A stretch of 64,000 nucleotides of DNA from an uncultured Saprospiraceae bacterium. Its GTDB lineage: Bacteria > Bacteroidota > Bacteroidia > Chitinophagales > Saprospiraceae. This document shows positions 26,865-35,242 of this stretch, in pieces. Made by a program: the position numbers and the translations under genes. Positions within the stretch are counted from its first letter, which is position 1. Every line of letters begins with the position of its first letter. Where the stretch lies: assembly GCA_937872385.1 (NCBI GenBank), contig CALMSO010000062.1:1-64000 (forward strand), written 5' to 3'. The notes beneath the pieces are model-generated. The model saw only the letters and a program-made list of their open reading frames with translations. It made no database searches and was not told the origin of the DNA.

Positions 26865-29345
26865 ATGAGCCAATCTGACGCACATTTTGTACCCGCTACC
26901 CATACCTACGTCACGGTCATCCTGCCGATGGCGGTGCCCAAGCCCTATACCTACTACGTACCCGAAGCCTGGATGGCAGCGGTGCAGTTTGGCGTGCGCG
27001 TGGAAGTGCAGTTTGGCAAAAGCCGGCTTTACACAGCCTTAGTCATTGAGGTACACCAAAACGCGCCCGAAGGCTACAAAATCAAGCCTATTATTGCGGT
27101 GGTGGACGAGCAGCCGCTCATTCATCCGATGCAACTGCAACTTTGGCAATGGCTCGCGGATTATTATTGCTGCACCCTCGGCGAGGTAATGAATGCGGCG
27201 CTGCCTACCAACCTGAAATTGTCGAGCGAAACGCTGGTGGCACTCAGCCCGGTTTTCGATGGCGACGTCACCGAACTGTCTGATAAAGAGCATATTGTAG
27301 TACAATCGCTCATCGCGCAAAACGAACTCAGCATCGAAGACCTGCGGCGCATTTTAGAACAAAAAACCGTCTATCCGCTCATTAAAAGCCTGTTAGAAAA
27401 AAAAATCATTTACCTGCAAGAGGATTTAAAAACCAGATACACTCCGAAAACCGTAGGCTGTGTGCGCCTGCGCGAACCCTACGCCTCCCAGCCCGACCGT
27501 ATCGGCGAGGCCTTTGAACTGCTCAGCCGCTCCAATCGGCAGGAAGAAGCACTGATGGCGTATTTGCAATTAACTAAAAAACAAGACTTTATACGCAAAC
27601 AGGACATTTATGACCTCGCCAAAGTGGATAGTACCGTGCTGAACGCGCTATCTAAAAAAGGCATTTTTGAACTGTACGAGCGCGAAGTGAGTCGCCTCGG
27701 CGGCTATGAAGAAGCTACCATTGATTCTGAAGTGCTGGCACCGCAGCAGGAAGCAGCCATTGCGCAACTGCGCGCCCATTTTGAAACCAAAAACGTAGCC
27801 CTGTTGCATGGCGTGACCGGCAGTGGCAAAACCCGCGTCTATGTAGAACTCATGCAAGAAGCCATCGAACGGGGTGAGCAGGTGCTGTATCTCCTGCCGG
27901 AAATCGCACTTACCACGCAGATTATCAGTCGGTTACAAAAAATATTTGGCAATAAAATAGCAGTCTATCACTCGCGACAAAGCAACAACGAGCGGGTCGA
28001 ACTCTGGAAACAAGTGTTGGCGGGCAAACCCATTGTGCTGGGCGCGCGCTCGGCGCTGTTCATGCCATTTGCCAATCTGAAACTCGTCATTGTGGATGAA
28101 GAGCACGATCCTTCTTACAAACAACAAGACCCCAATCCCCGCTACAACGGCCGCGACGCCGCGATTTATTTAGCCAATACTTTCGGTGCAAAGGTGATAC
28201 TCGGCACGGCTACACCTTCGATTGAATCGTATCACAACGCCCAAACCGGCAAGTACGCGCTGGTGGCTATGCCCGACCGTTTCGGAGGGCTGGCCATGCC
28301 CGAAACCATCATCGCCGATGTAAAGCAAGAACTCAAGGAACGCAAGCTCCAGGCACATTTTACAACCCTGCTCCTCGACGAACTCAAAGCCGCCCTCGCG
28401 CGCGGCGAGCAAGCCATCCTCTTTCAAAACCGGCGGGGCTTCGCGCCTACCTATCGCTGCACCACCTGCGGCTGGCACTCCGAGTGCATCCATTGCGACG
28501 TAAGCCTCACGTATCACAAGCATTTCAATGCCCTCAAGTGTCACTACTGTGGCTACCAAACCCAACTGCCCAAGGTCTGCCCGGCCTGCGGCAACAAGGA
28601 ACTCACCCTGCAAGGTTTTGGCACGGAAAAAATTGAGGACGAACTCAAAATTTATCTGCCCGAAGCCCGCATCGCCCGCATGGACTTAGATACGGTACGC
28701 ACCAAAGACGCGCATAGCCGTATTATCAATGACTTTGAAGAGCGCCGCGTGGACCTACTCGTCGGCACGCAAATGGTCACCAAAGGCCTCGATTTTGAAA
28801 ATGTAGGCATCGTAGGAGTACTCAGCGCCGACCAATTATTGCAATTTCCCGACTTCCGGGCGAGCGAGCGCGCCTTCCAACTCATGTTGCAAGTAAGCGG
28901 CCGCGCCGGGCGCAAGCACCAGCAGGGCAAAGTCATCATACAAGCCATGAACACCGCCAGCCCCGTGCTAAGCGAAGTGATAGACAACGACTTCAACGGC
29001 TTTTTCCGACGGGAAATACAAGAGCGGCAGCAGTTTCAATATCCGCCTTTTACGCGGCTCATTCGCGTCACGCTCAAGCACAAAAAGCCCGAAGTGCTCA
29101 ACGACGGCGCCAAAATCTTTGCCCAAACCCTCAAAAGCCACCTCGGCGAGTGGGTCATCGGGCCCGCCGTGCCCTACGTGGGGCGCGTACGCGGCTACTT
29201 CCTGATGGATCTGCTACTCAAACTGCCCCGCGACAGCCGCAAAATCCGCTACGCCAAAGACACCCTACTCGAAGCCATCCACGCACTCAACACCACCGAA
29301 GGCTACGCCACCATACGCGTAAATGTGGATGTGGATCCGTATTAG
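26865..29345 (+). CDS. priA: Primosomal replication-restart helicase PriA (N')
   Basis: 826 residues. PriA recognises stalled forks and reloads the replicative helicase. The N-terminal DNA-binding domain starts with VTVILPMAVPKPYTYYVPEAW. Superfamily-2 helicase motifs follow: GVTGSGKTRVYVELM (Walker A), VDEEHDPSYKQQ (DEEH box), LGTATPSIES, and GTQMVTKGLDFENVGIV with GRAGRKHQQGKVIIQ. Between helicase lobes is a zinc-binding module of eight Cys (CTTC, CIHC, CHYC, CPAC groups). It is the last core gene before the AT-rich island. Confidence 0.96.
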   Translation: MSQSDAHFVPATHTYVTVILPMAVPKPYTYYVPEAWMAAVQFGVRVEVQFGKSRLYTALVIEVHQNAPEGYKIKPIIAVVDEQPLIHPMQLQLWQWLADYYCCTLGEVMNAALPTNLKLSSETLVALSPVFDGDVTELSDKEHIVVQSLIAQNELSIEDLRRILEQKTVYPLIKSLLEKKIIYLQEDLKTRYTPKTVGCVRLREPYASQPDRIGEAFELLSRSNRQEEALMAYLQLTKKQDFIRKQDIYDLAKVDSTVLNALSKKGIFELYEREVSRLGGYEEATIDSEVLAPQQEAAIAQLRAHFETKNVALLHGVTGSGKTRVYVELMQEAIERGEQVLYLLPEIALTTQIISRLQKIFGNKIAVYHSRQSNNERVELWKQVLAGKPIVLGARSALFMPFANLKLVIVDEEHDPSYKQQDPNPRYNGRDAAIYLANTFGAKVILGTATPSIESYHNAQTGKYALVAMPDRFGGLAMPETIIADVKQELKERKLQAHFTTLLLDELKAALARGEQAILFQNRRGFAPTYRCTTCGWHSECIHCDVSLTYHKHFNALKCHYCGYQTQLPKVCPACGNKELTLQGFGTEKIEDELKIYLPEARIARMDLDTVRTKDAHSRIINDFEERRVDLLVGTQMVTKGLDFENVGIVGVLSADQLLQFPDFRASERAFQLMLQVSGRAGRKHQQGKVIIQAMNTASPVLSEVIDNDFNGFFRREIQERQQFQYPPFTRLIRVTLKHKKPEVLNDGAKIFAQTLKSHLGEWVIGPAVPYVGRVRGYFLMDLLLKLPRDSRKIRYAKDTLLEAIHALNTTEGYATIRVNVDVDPY

Positions 29346-29410
29346 TACCGGCGAGCTTTAGCCGCCGTTTTTATTGTATTTTCTATCTTTACATTAGAAT
29401 TTGAAGAATT

Positions 29411-31354
29411 ATGTGGATTACAAAGATTAAGATAAATAACTATAAGAGCTATCTGGACACTCCAGAAGTTGAGTTGAGCAAGGGGATCAATATTGTGGTG
29501 GGGCAGAATAGTGCAGGAAAAACGGCATTGTTGGAGGTAATAGCAGGAAATATTAAGTACAACGGTTTTTTAAACATTGAAACGAAACCGAGAACATCAT
29601 CCCAAAAAAATGAGGATTATCGCTTTAAAGATGCTGCAGAAGTAGAGATTGATGTAAATGTTGAAACATTGCAAATGCTAGTTGCAGATCATAATAAAAC
29701 TAATAAGGTATATCTCAGAGATTCTCTATTAGGTTTTTTTGATATGAAATCAGAAGAAGAATTTTTCTGGACGACAGGATATTTTGATGAGAAGTCAAGT
29801 CGCATTACTAGAAAGCACATAAATGTTGATACTTTAATCAAAGAAATTGACAACAAACTTAGGGCAGGCGTTCATTTGGGACTATCTATTCCTGAACGAA
29901 GAACAGATATAAAAGGAATATACGATCAATATGAAAAACTTTCTGGGAATAAAGACCTAATTAGCCTTTCATTATTTCCTGATATGGAGGCAGACTATTT
30001 CTGGGGTGATTATGCAAATATTATAAAAATGCCTTCAGATAATGAGCTTTCAGAAATTATCAAAAAAGAATTCCTTGAAAACCGGATTTACAAATTTGAT
30101 ATACATAGAACTGTACGTGCCAAAGGAAAAAATGAAAAGAATCGCCAACTTCTGCCAGATTGCAGTAACCTTGCAGATGTGTTAAGTAATTTGCAAGCTG
30201 ATCCAACAAAATTCAAAGAATTTAAAAATACGTTCAAAAGTATTTTTCCAAATATCAAAGATATTTCCATTGATAATGATGCTGGTATTCCCGAAATAAG
30301 GATTTGGCTTCCGCAATCTGAGCGACTGGACTTAACCATTTCTCTTGATGAATGTGGCACGGGCATCGGGCAGGTCATGGCTATGTTATATGTTATCATT
30401 CAATCCGATGAGCCTAAAGTCATTATCATTGATGAACCCAATAGTTTTTTGCATCCTTCGGCTTCCAGAAAGTTGATGGGGATTATCAAGCAATACGAGC
30501 AGCACCAATATATTATTTCTACCCATTCGCCAGAATTGATAACGAGTGCCGAAGCTGACAATATCCTTTTGCTGACCCTCAATGAAGAAGGACAAACCCA
30601 AATAAAGCGAATTGATATGGATGCAAAGGAAGATATGCAAGAGGTTTTACTTGAGGTTGGGAGTAAACTCTCGGATGTTTTTGGCTACGAGCAAGTACTT
30701 TGGGTGGAAGGACCAACCGAAGAAGTCTGTTTCAAGTTGATTGTTGAAAAACGATTGAAAAAGGCTACCGCTACCAAGCCTATCTTAAAGGTGAATGATA
30801 CAGGTAGCTTTGAAAAGAAACATATCGAAGCCACCGTTACGCTTTATGAGCGTCTGGTCAATGGAAATGCCTTAATCCCGCCAGCTTTAGCTTTTATTTT
30901 CGACAAGGAAAATCGAAGTGAAAAAGATATAAATGATTTAGAAAGACGTGGGAAAAGACTTGGTGAAAAAGGAAAGATACAATTTCTTAAAAGAAGAATG
31001 TATGAAAACTACCTTTTGCACGCATCGGCTATTGCTGCTATTCTGAACCATTACAGCGATAAATATGGCTGGGAAAAGGAGTTTTCGCCACAGGAAATTG
31101 AGGCGTTTTTTGAGGCAAACAAGCAAAAGAAGGAATATTGGGATAATAAAAAGCCTAAGCAATCGCAATTGGAAAACTGGAAGAGCGAAATTCATGCTGC
31201 AAAGCTGCTTCATGATCTTTTCATTGAGTTCAGTGAAAGTAAGCTTGAATATAGAAAAACAGTACATTCCAAGGAGCTTACAGAATGGCTGATCGAAAAT
31301 GCGCCAGCGGAGTTGCATGAATTAGAGGAAATGTTGAGGGGGGCTTATCAATAA
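29411..31354 (+). CDS. OLD-family ATP-dependent nuclease (AAA ATPase + TOPRIM)
   Basis: 647 residues. The N-terminal SMC/ABC-like ATPase domain has Walker A GQNSAGKT (31-38), an ABC-signature-like ECGTGIGQVMAML, Walker B VIIIDEPNSFLHPSASRKLM and STHSPEL. The C-terminal TOPRIM domain contains VLWVEGPTEEVCFKL with its Glu and AFIFDKENRSEKD. OLD proteins are nucleases in phage defence and phage-host conflict. It stands alone: no UvrD-like partner (as in Gabija) or other known partner adjoins it. The gene is visibly more AT-rich than priA, 65 bp upstream, suggesting acquisition by transfer. Confidence 0.85.
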   Translation: MWITKIKINNYKSYLDTPEVELSKGINIVVGQNSAGKTALLEVIAGNIKYNGFLNIETKPRTSSQKNEDYRFKDAAEVEIDVNVETLQMLVADHNKTNKVYLRDSLLGFFDMKSEEEFFWTTGYFDEKSSRITRKHINVDTLIKEIDNKLRAGVHLGLSIPERRTDIKGIYDQYEKLSGNKDLISLSLFPDMEADYFWGDYANIIKMPSDNELSEIIKKEFLENRIYKFDIHRTVRAKGKNEKNRQLLPDCSNLADVLSNLQADPTKFKEFKNTFKSIFPNIKDISIDNDAGIPEIRIWLPQSERLDLTISLDECGTGIGQVMAMLYVIIQSDEPKVIIIDEPNSFLHPSASRKLMGIIKQYEQHQYIISTHSPELITSAEADNILLLTLNEEGQTQIKRIDMDAKEDMQEVLLEVGSKLSDVFGYEQVLWVEGPTEEVCFKLIVEKRLKKATATKPILKVNDTGSFEKKHIEATVTLYERLVNGNALIPPALAFIFDKENRSEKDINDLERRGKRLGEKGKIQFLKRRMYENYLLHASAIAAILNHYSDKYGWEKEFSPQEIEAFFEANKQKKEYWDNKKPKQSQLENWKSEIHAAKLLHDLFIEFSESKLEYRKTVHSKELTEWLIENAPAELHELEEMLRGAYQ

Positions 31355-31411
31355 TTTGCTTTTTATTGAATTTTTTCACAATTTTCACTGTTTATTATCA
31401 AAAGAACCATT

Positions 31412-31648
31412 ATGAACTTAGTGATATCAGAACGAGTGTTGGAGCAGGCTCATATCAAAGCCGAAGAACTGCGCTTAGAAATAGCTGTTTATCTGTATGA
31501 TAAAGGCAGGCTCACGATGGGGCAGGCGCGTAAGCTTGCCGGTATGGATCAACTGAGCTGGCAGCAGGCACTGGCAGAGCGGAATGTTTATATCCGTTAT
31601 ACGATTGAGGACCTACATACTGATTTGGAAAATTTAGAATCGCTGTAA
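31412..31648 (+). CDS. UPF0175 family antitoxin
   Basis: 78 residues. The core KGRLTMGQARKLAGMDQLSWQQALAERNVYIRYTIEDLHTDLENL (in parts) is the UPF0175 helix-turn-helix pattern. Members are antitoxins encoded directly before DUF3368 PIN-type toxins, exactly as here (stop and next ATG 3 bp apart). It would bind DNA and neutralise the toxin. Confidence 0.85.
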   Translation: MNLVISERVLEQAHIKAEELRLEIAVYLYDKGRLTMGQARKLAGMDQLSWQQALAERNVYIRYTIEDLHTDLENLESL

Positions 31649-31651
31649 CCA

Positions 31652-32130
31652 ATGGTAGTAGTGAATGATACTTCTGCTATAACCAACCTCATTCAGTTGG
31701 GGTTGTTAGACATATTACACACCCTGTTCGGAGAAATTCTTCTTGCTGAAGCCGTAAAAAAGAGCTAGACCACCTGCCCAATCAAAGCGCTGTTTTGGAT
31801 ACAAAAGAATGGATTAAAATAGCCGCCATTCAAGATACACATTTACTACAAGAGTTATTACTATCATTAGATGAAGGAGAAGCAGCATCCATTATATTGG
31901 CTATTGAAAAACAAGCGGATTATCTCATTATAGATGAAAGCGAAGGAAGAAAAACTGCTCAAAAATTCAAGATAAGAATTACCGGTCTATTGGGAGTATT
32001 GGTTCGCGCCAAGCAAAAGGGATTGATTCCGGCTTTAATGCCAATTATGAACGAATTAGTAATAAATATGAAATTTCGTATTCACACCGAATTGTATGAA
32101 GAAGTACTTAAGCAGGCAGGAGAGCTATAA
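31652..32130 (+). pseudogene. DUF3368 PIN-domain toxin split at an A AAA AAG slippery site
   Basis: The frame opens at ATG 31652 (VVVNDTSAITNLIQLGLLDIL, the PIN start with catalytic Asp) and meets a TAG at 31766-31768. The rest (KELDHLPNQ, then EGEAASIILAIEKQADYLIIDESEGRKTA, through to 32130) continues in the -1 frame. The whole reads as a normal DUF3368 protein of about 160 residues with its acidic residues intact. The switch lies at the heptamer A AAA AAG directly before the stop, the same heptamer used for -1 frameshifting in dnaX. It may be a degraded gene, a homopolymer sequencing error or programmed frameshifting. Family function: RNase toxin paired with the UPF0175 antitoxin. Confidence 0.75.
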
Positions 32131-32460
32131 CGCCCTTTTCAGTTGTAAATAAAGCGCTTATTCATACTCAAAACATTGTCTTTCAGTGTTTTACAAAATC
32201 GAAAATCAAACCTCATAAATCGTACATGGCATAATGCCCGCCACTTAGGCGCACTACACTGGCTGGGCGAAGGTAAAAAAGCCCGATTGATGACTTGGAT
32301 ATATGAGTAGCCTTTCTTATTTTTATTGACGCTATTAACGCAATAGCGCGCAGCTAAGTAAAAGGCGCAATGCGTTAATACCCCCGTTGTGTGAAATTAG
32401 GAAAGTAAAATGAAACTTTCCAAAAAAATCCCGAATTAAAGATTAAAAAAGGAAGAAAAA
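32131..32460. other. 330-bp gap: repeat, coding relic and degenerate hairpin
   Basis: After repeat copy 2 there is a short open stretch ending at 32311 that reads NARHLGALHWLGEGKKARLM. It looks like the C-terminal relic of a lost gene. Then comes an inverted repeat (TATTAACGCA 32333-32342 / TGCGTTAATA 32371-32380) followed by GTTGTGT at 32386-32392, perhaps the remains of another attC-like site. Confidence 0.45.
32137..32231 (+). repeat. ~100-bp dispersed intergenic repeat, copy 2
   Basis: Aligns with 60672-60770 over its full length. Both contain TTACAAAATCG, then AAATCGTA(C/A)ATGGCAT at the end. It follows the split toxin gene directly. Confidence 0.65.
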
Positions 32461-32691
32461 ATGAGTGAAGCCGATATCAAACTACGGATAATCCGGCTAA
32501 TTGACAGCCAAAAGGGAGAAATATTGGAGCAATTGTACGAGTTGATCCTAAGTAGGCTCTACCAAGAGAGGCGCGAAGAAGAACCTCTTACCTCCTTGGA
32601 AACCGGATATAAGGAAATGTCGGAAGACCAAGGCAGAGAAGTAGAAGCATTTGAATGGATTGAAGGTACGCTTCAATCAGAAGGTTTATGA
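32461..32691 (+). CDS. Antitoxin of MazF-type module (PemI-like)
   Basis: 76 residues, acidic and helical (MSEADIKLRIIRLIDSQKGEILEQLYELILSRLY). This resembles the addiction-module antitoxins that precede MazF/PemK genes. Its stop overlaps the toxin start by 4 bp (ATGA), so the two are translationally coupled. Family assignment rests mainly on this position. Confidence 0.7.
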   Translation: MSEADIKLRIIRLIDSQKGEILEQLYELILSRLYQERREEEPLTSLETGYKEMSEDQGREVEAFEWIEGTLQSEGL

Positions 32692-33011
32692 AAAAGCGAG
32701 GAAAAATCTGGTGGGTTAATTTCGACCCTTCGGTTGGTCAGGAAGTGAAAAAGAAGCGCCCTGCTGTGGTCATCAGCAATGATATATCGAATAAATACAT
32801 AGAAAGATATCAAGTTGTTCCGCTGAGTTCAAAGACTGGAAAATTGTATCCGAGCGAAACCTTGGTCAAAGCTGGTGGGCAAGAGAGTAAGGCTATGGCA
32901 GATCAATTGACCACGGTTAGCGAATTGAGGTTCTTGGATAAGATTGGCGAAGTGACCGTCAAAGAAATGGCAGAAATTGAGAGGGTAATAAGGTTACAGT
33001 TGGATTTATAA
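32688..33011 (+). CDS. MazF/PemK-type endoribonuclease toxin
   Basis: 107 residues. GKIWWVNFDPSVGQEVKKKRPAVVISND is the first strand pair of the MazF fold with the catalytic Arg in KKKRP. VVPLSSKT holds the conserved Ser/Thr, and MADQLTTVSELRFLDKIGEV is the second half. MazF toxins cut mRNA at short motifs. Complete, with an overlapping antitoxin gene upstream and an attC-like hairpin 13 bp downstream. Confidence 0.9.
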   Translation: MKKRGKIWWVNFDPSVGQEVKKKRPAVVISNDISNKYIERYQVVPLSSKTGKLYPSETLVKAGGQESKAMADQLTTVSELRFLDKIGEVTVKEMAEIERVIRLQLDL

Positions 33012-33024
33012 AAAGGAAGAACGA

Positions 33025-33090
33025 CCCACAACACCAGCTATCTGTCCATGCTCCTAAACGGCGCACGGCAGGTAGCCCAACCGTTGTGCC
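33025..33090 (+). repeat. attC-like hairpin H0
   Basis: A 66-bp imperfect inverted repeat. Outer arms CACAAC (33027-33032) and GTTGTG (33083-33088) pair perfectly. An unpaired spacer follows, and inner arms 33037-33051 and 33063-33076 pair with one bulged base and one mismatch. This R''-spacer-L''-loop-L'-spacer-R' layout with an extrahelical base is that of integron attC sites. It lies 3' of the MazF gene, where a cassette attC would be. Confidence 0.55.
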
Positions 33091-33175
33091 TCATTGTAAA
33101 AGAAAATACGAAAACCTGAAACTAAATCAACAGTAATTACGTTGTAAGTACAGTAAAGATAAAACCTCAAAGACT

Positions 33176-33412
33176 ATGCAAGTTTCAGTAGTACAAATTG
33201 GCAACTCAAAAGGGATTAGACTAAGTAAAACCCTTTTAGACAGGTACCAAATTTCAGACAAGGTAGAACTTGTTTTGGAGAATGATTATATCGTTTTGAA
33301 ACCCGTTGCTGAACCCCGAAAAAATTGGGAAGTTGCCTTTGCAGAAATGCACCGCAACGGAGACGATACCTTGCTGATTGACAGTGTTTTTGAAGACGAA
33401 AATTGGGATTAA
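33176..33412 (+). CDS. MazE-like (AbrB-fold) antitoxin
   Basis: 78 residues. MQVSVVQIGNSKGIRLSKTLLDRYQISDKVELVLENDYIVLKPV (in parts) is the swapped-hairpin AbrB/MazE DNA-binding domain with the characteristic IGNSKGIRL. The acidic C-terminal tail (LIDSVFEDENWD) would wrap around MazF. The stop is 2 bp before the toxin start. Confidence 0.9.
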   Translation: MQVSVVQIGNSKGIRLSKTLLDRYQISDKVELVLENDYIVLKPVAEPRKNWEVAFAEMHRNGDDTLLIDSVFEDENWD

Positions 33413-33414
33413 CA

Positions 33415-33741
33415 ATGGCTGGTTACTTACAATACGAAATTGTTATTGTCAATTTAGACCCGACTGTAGGTAGCGAAATCAAGAAAAAACGTCCGTGCTT
33501 AATAGTTTCGCCCAACGAAATGAACAAGCACTTGGCAACTATTGTAGTCTGTCCAATCACTTCACAGTCAAAAAATTATCCTACAAGAGTTACTTTTAAT
33601 TTAGAAGGACAGACCAACTGGATAGTAATAGACCAAATTCGTACCATAGACAAGAGCAGAGTAACGAAATTCATTGGACACTTAGACGATGAAACCATTA
33701 AGCAAGTGAAAGATGTCATCAAAGAAACATATGTGGACTAA
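33415..33741 (+). CDS. MazF-type endoribonuclease toxin
   Basis: 108 residues from the ATG at 33415; a GTG-type upstream start would overlap mazE. YEIVIVNLDPTVGSEIKKKRPCLIVSPNEMN contains the MazF catalytic Arg. VVCPITSQSKNYPTRVTF and WIVIDQIRTIDKSRV complete the fold. It is a different MazF from the one at 32688: the two align only in the common motifs. An attC-like hairpin follows 11 bp downstream. Confidence 0.92.
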   Translation: MAGYLQYEIVIVNLDPTVGSEIKKKRPCLIVSPNEMNKHLATIVVCPITSQSKNYPTRVTFNLEGQTNWIVIDQIRTIDKSRVTKFIGHLDDETIKQVKDVIKETYVD

Positions 33742-33752
33742 AAAACAGCGAA

Positions 33753-33885
33753 GGCACAACATTATGTTTGCGAAAAGGCGGGCTAATGTGCTAAATTTAG
33801 GCTTTTGTACTTTCTATAAACTTTGTGCGTAGGGCAAGGAAAGTGCTATTAAATCCCGCCCTTCGCAAACATTTTTCCGTTGTTC
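33753..33885 (+). repeat. attC-like hairpin H1
   Basis: A 133-bp structure. Outer arms GGCACAAC (33753-33760) and GTTGTTC (33879-33885); inner arms 33764-33782 and 33855-33872 share ATGTTTGCGAA...GGCGGG with one bulged A and one mismatch. A large loop lies between. It follows the MazF stop closely. The inner arm motif TTTGCGAA/GGCGGG recurs in H3 and partly in H2. Confidence 0.6.
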
Positions 33886-33921
33886 AAGATACCTCGCTGC
33901 GCTCGGCCTCTTGAACAACGG
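33877..33921. repeat. 13-bp perfect inverted repeat overlapping hairpin H1
   Basis: CCGTTGTTCAAGA (33877-33889) and TCTTGAACAACGG (33909-33921) flank a 19-nt GC-rich loop. The left arm contains the R' end of H1, so the two structures are mutually exclusive on one strand. Confidence 0.6.
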
Positions 33922-34081
33922 CAGCAGCAATGTGGCTGGGACAATGAAGTCATCTAACGAGTGACACTCCTAATGAAAAGATTTCCCGCATTGACAACGT
34001 GAACGACTTCGTTACAACTTGAACAAAATAAGGTTGGACAATGAGAAGAGAAATAGCTGACACAGAATAAATTTTTGACAG

Positions 34082-35043
34082 ATGAGAATTTTACCTGTTT
34101 TTATAATCCTGCTGTCGGCTTATTCATATTGCTCGGGGCAGAATCTTAAGACCTTTAATAATGGGTCTTTGAATTTATACTACGAAGAATATGGGAAAGG
34201 GCCAGCACTTTACATTTTGTCAGGTGGACCAGGAGAAGCACCAGAACATCCATATCGTCAAATAATTGACAGCCTTAAATCGTTTATACCTGTATTCTAA
34301 TACATCAAAGGGGTTCAGGAAAATCAAGAAACATTCCTATCAATGAGACGACTATATCAATCAAGAACTACACTCAAGATATTGAGTTAGTAAGGAAACA
34401 ACGAGGTGACAAGAAAATTACCTTGTTAGGAGTATCATGGGGTGGGTTGTTGGTTATGAATTATGCAGTACTTTATCCGAAAAATGTTTCAAACCTCATT
34501 CTCGTATGTTCGGCTCCCCCTTCATATACATTATGGAACGTACTTTATGACAACCAATTTGCGAGACGTTCTAAGCTAGAATTGGACTCAATGGACGTCC
34601 TGCAAAAAGTATTTTCAACAAAAACTGAAAGAGAGCTGGACTCCCTTAAAATAGTAAAACCTAACTGCAAAGAAGTTGTTGCTTACAAGGAGTTCATCGC
34701 TCTACACGTTCGGGCTATGTATTATGATAAAAGTAAAATATCAAAGAAAAACTTTGACGACCTTTTTTACAGTTTCAATTTTCAACCAATTCCAATTATT
34801 GACAAGGAAGTTATAGAAACCAAATGGGACATTACAAATGAACTTAAAAAGTTGAAAATACGAACGCTTATCGTTTATGGTCGACAAGATGACCAAGGGG
34901 AATCGACTTTCTATCTACAAAAGGAAAGTCTGAAGTTTAGTGAGACACATGTAATTGAAAAATGTGGACATGAAATTCTGGAGGAACAACCGACTGAGTT
35001 TTTTAGAATACTTATGGATTATGTTAAACGGACAAGAAAGTAA
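34082..35043 (+). pseudogene. Alpha/beta hydrolase (proline iminopeptidase-like), frameshifted
   Basis: The first frame (34082-34300) has a signal sequence and the oxyanion-hole HGGPG-like segment YILSGGPGEAPEHPY. It stops at a TAA at 34298. The rest continues in another frame from about 34292: ILIHQRGSGKSRNIP, then nucleophile GVSWGG, acid Asp in VYGRQDDQG and catalytic His in EKCGHEILEEQP. Adding one base near 34292-34297 restores a complete protein of about 320 residues. It is therefore a one-base deletion or a sequencing error; all catalytic residues survive. It is flanked by attC-like hairpins H1 and H2. Confidence 0.8.
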
Positions 35044-35065
35044 AAAAGAGTGCACATGCCACACA

Positions 35066-35201
35066 GCCACCAACAAAATGTCTTTGCAATGGTGGGCTTT
35101 GGTGTAAGCTATAAGTGTTTATCTTCGGTCAACGTTTGGTCAAATGGGACAAATATGTTCTTCAAACCCCACCTTCGCAAAGCCGCAAAACGTTGGGTGG
35201 C
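35066..35201 (+). repeat. attC-like hairpin H2
   Basis: A 136-bp structure. Outer arms GCCACCAAC (35066-35074) and GTTGGGTGGC (35192-35201); GTTGGGT matches the classical GTTRRRY attC core. Inner arms 35082-35096 and 35167-35182 pair as 6 + 6 bp around three unpaired positions. It lies 22 bp after the hydrolase stop. Confidence 0.6.
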
Positions 35202-35242
35202 AAGTATAGACAGACCCAAAGCATAACTATATATTACAAAGC

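Larger units (their letters stand above)
33742..34081. other. 340-bp gap holding attC-like hairpin H1
   Basis: Besides H1 and the overlapping 13-bp inverted repeat, nothing recognisable lies between 33922 and the start of the hydrolase gene at 34082. No open frame of note. Confidence 0.5.

Noticed and set aside
29411..31354. Gabija (GajA) identity for the OLD protein
   Set aside because: GajA is paired with a UvrD-like helicase GajB; no helicase gene lies next to this one.
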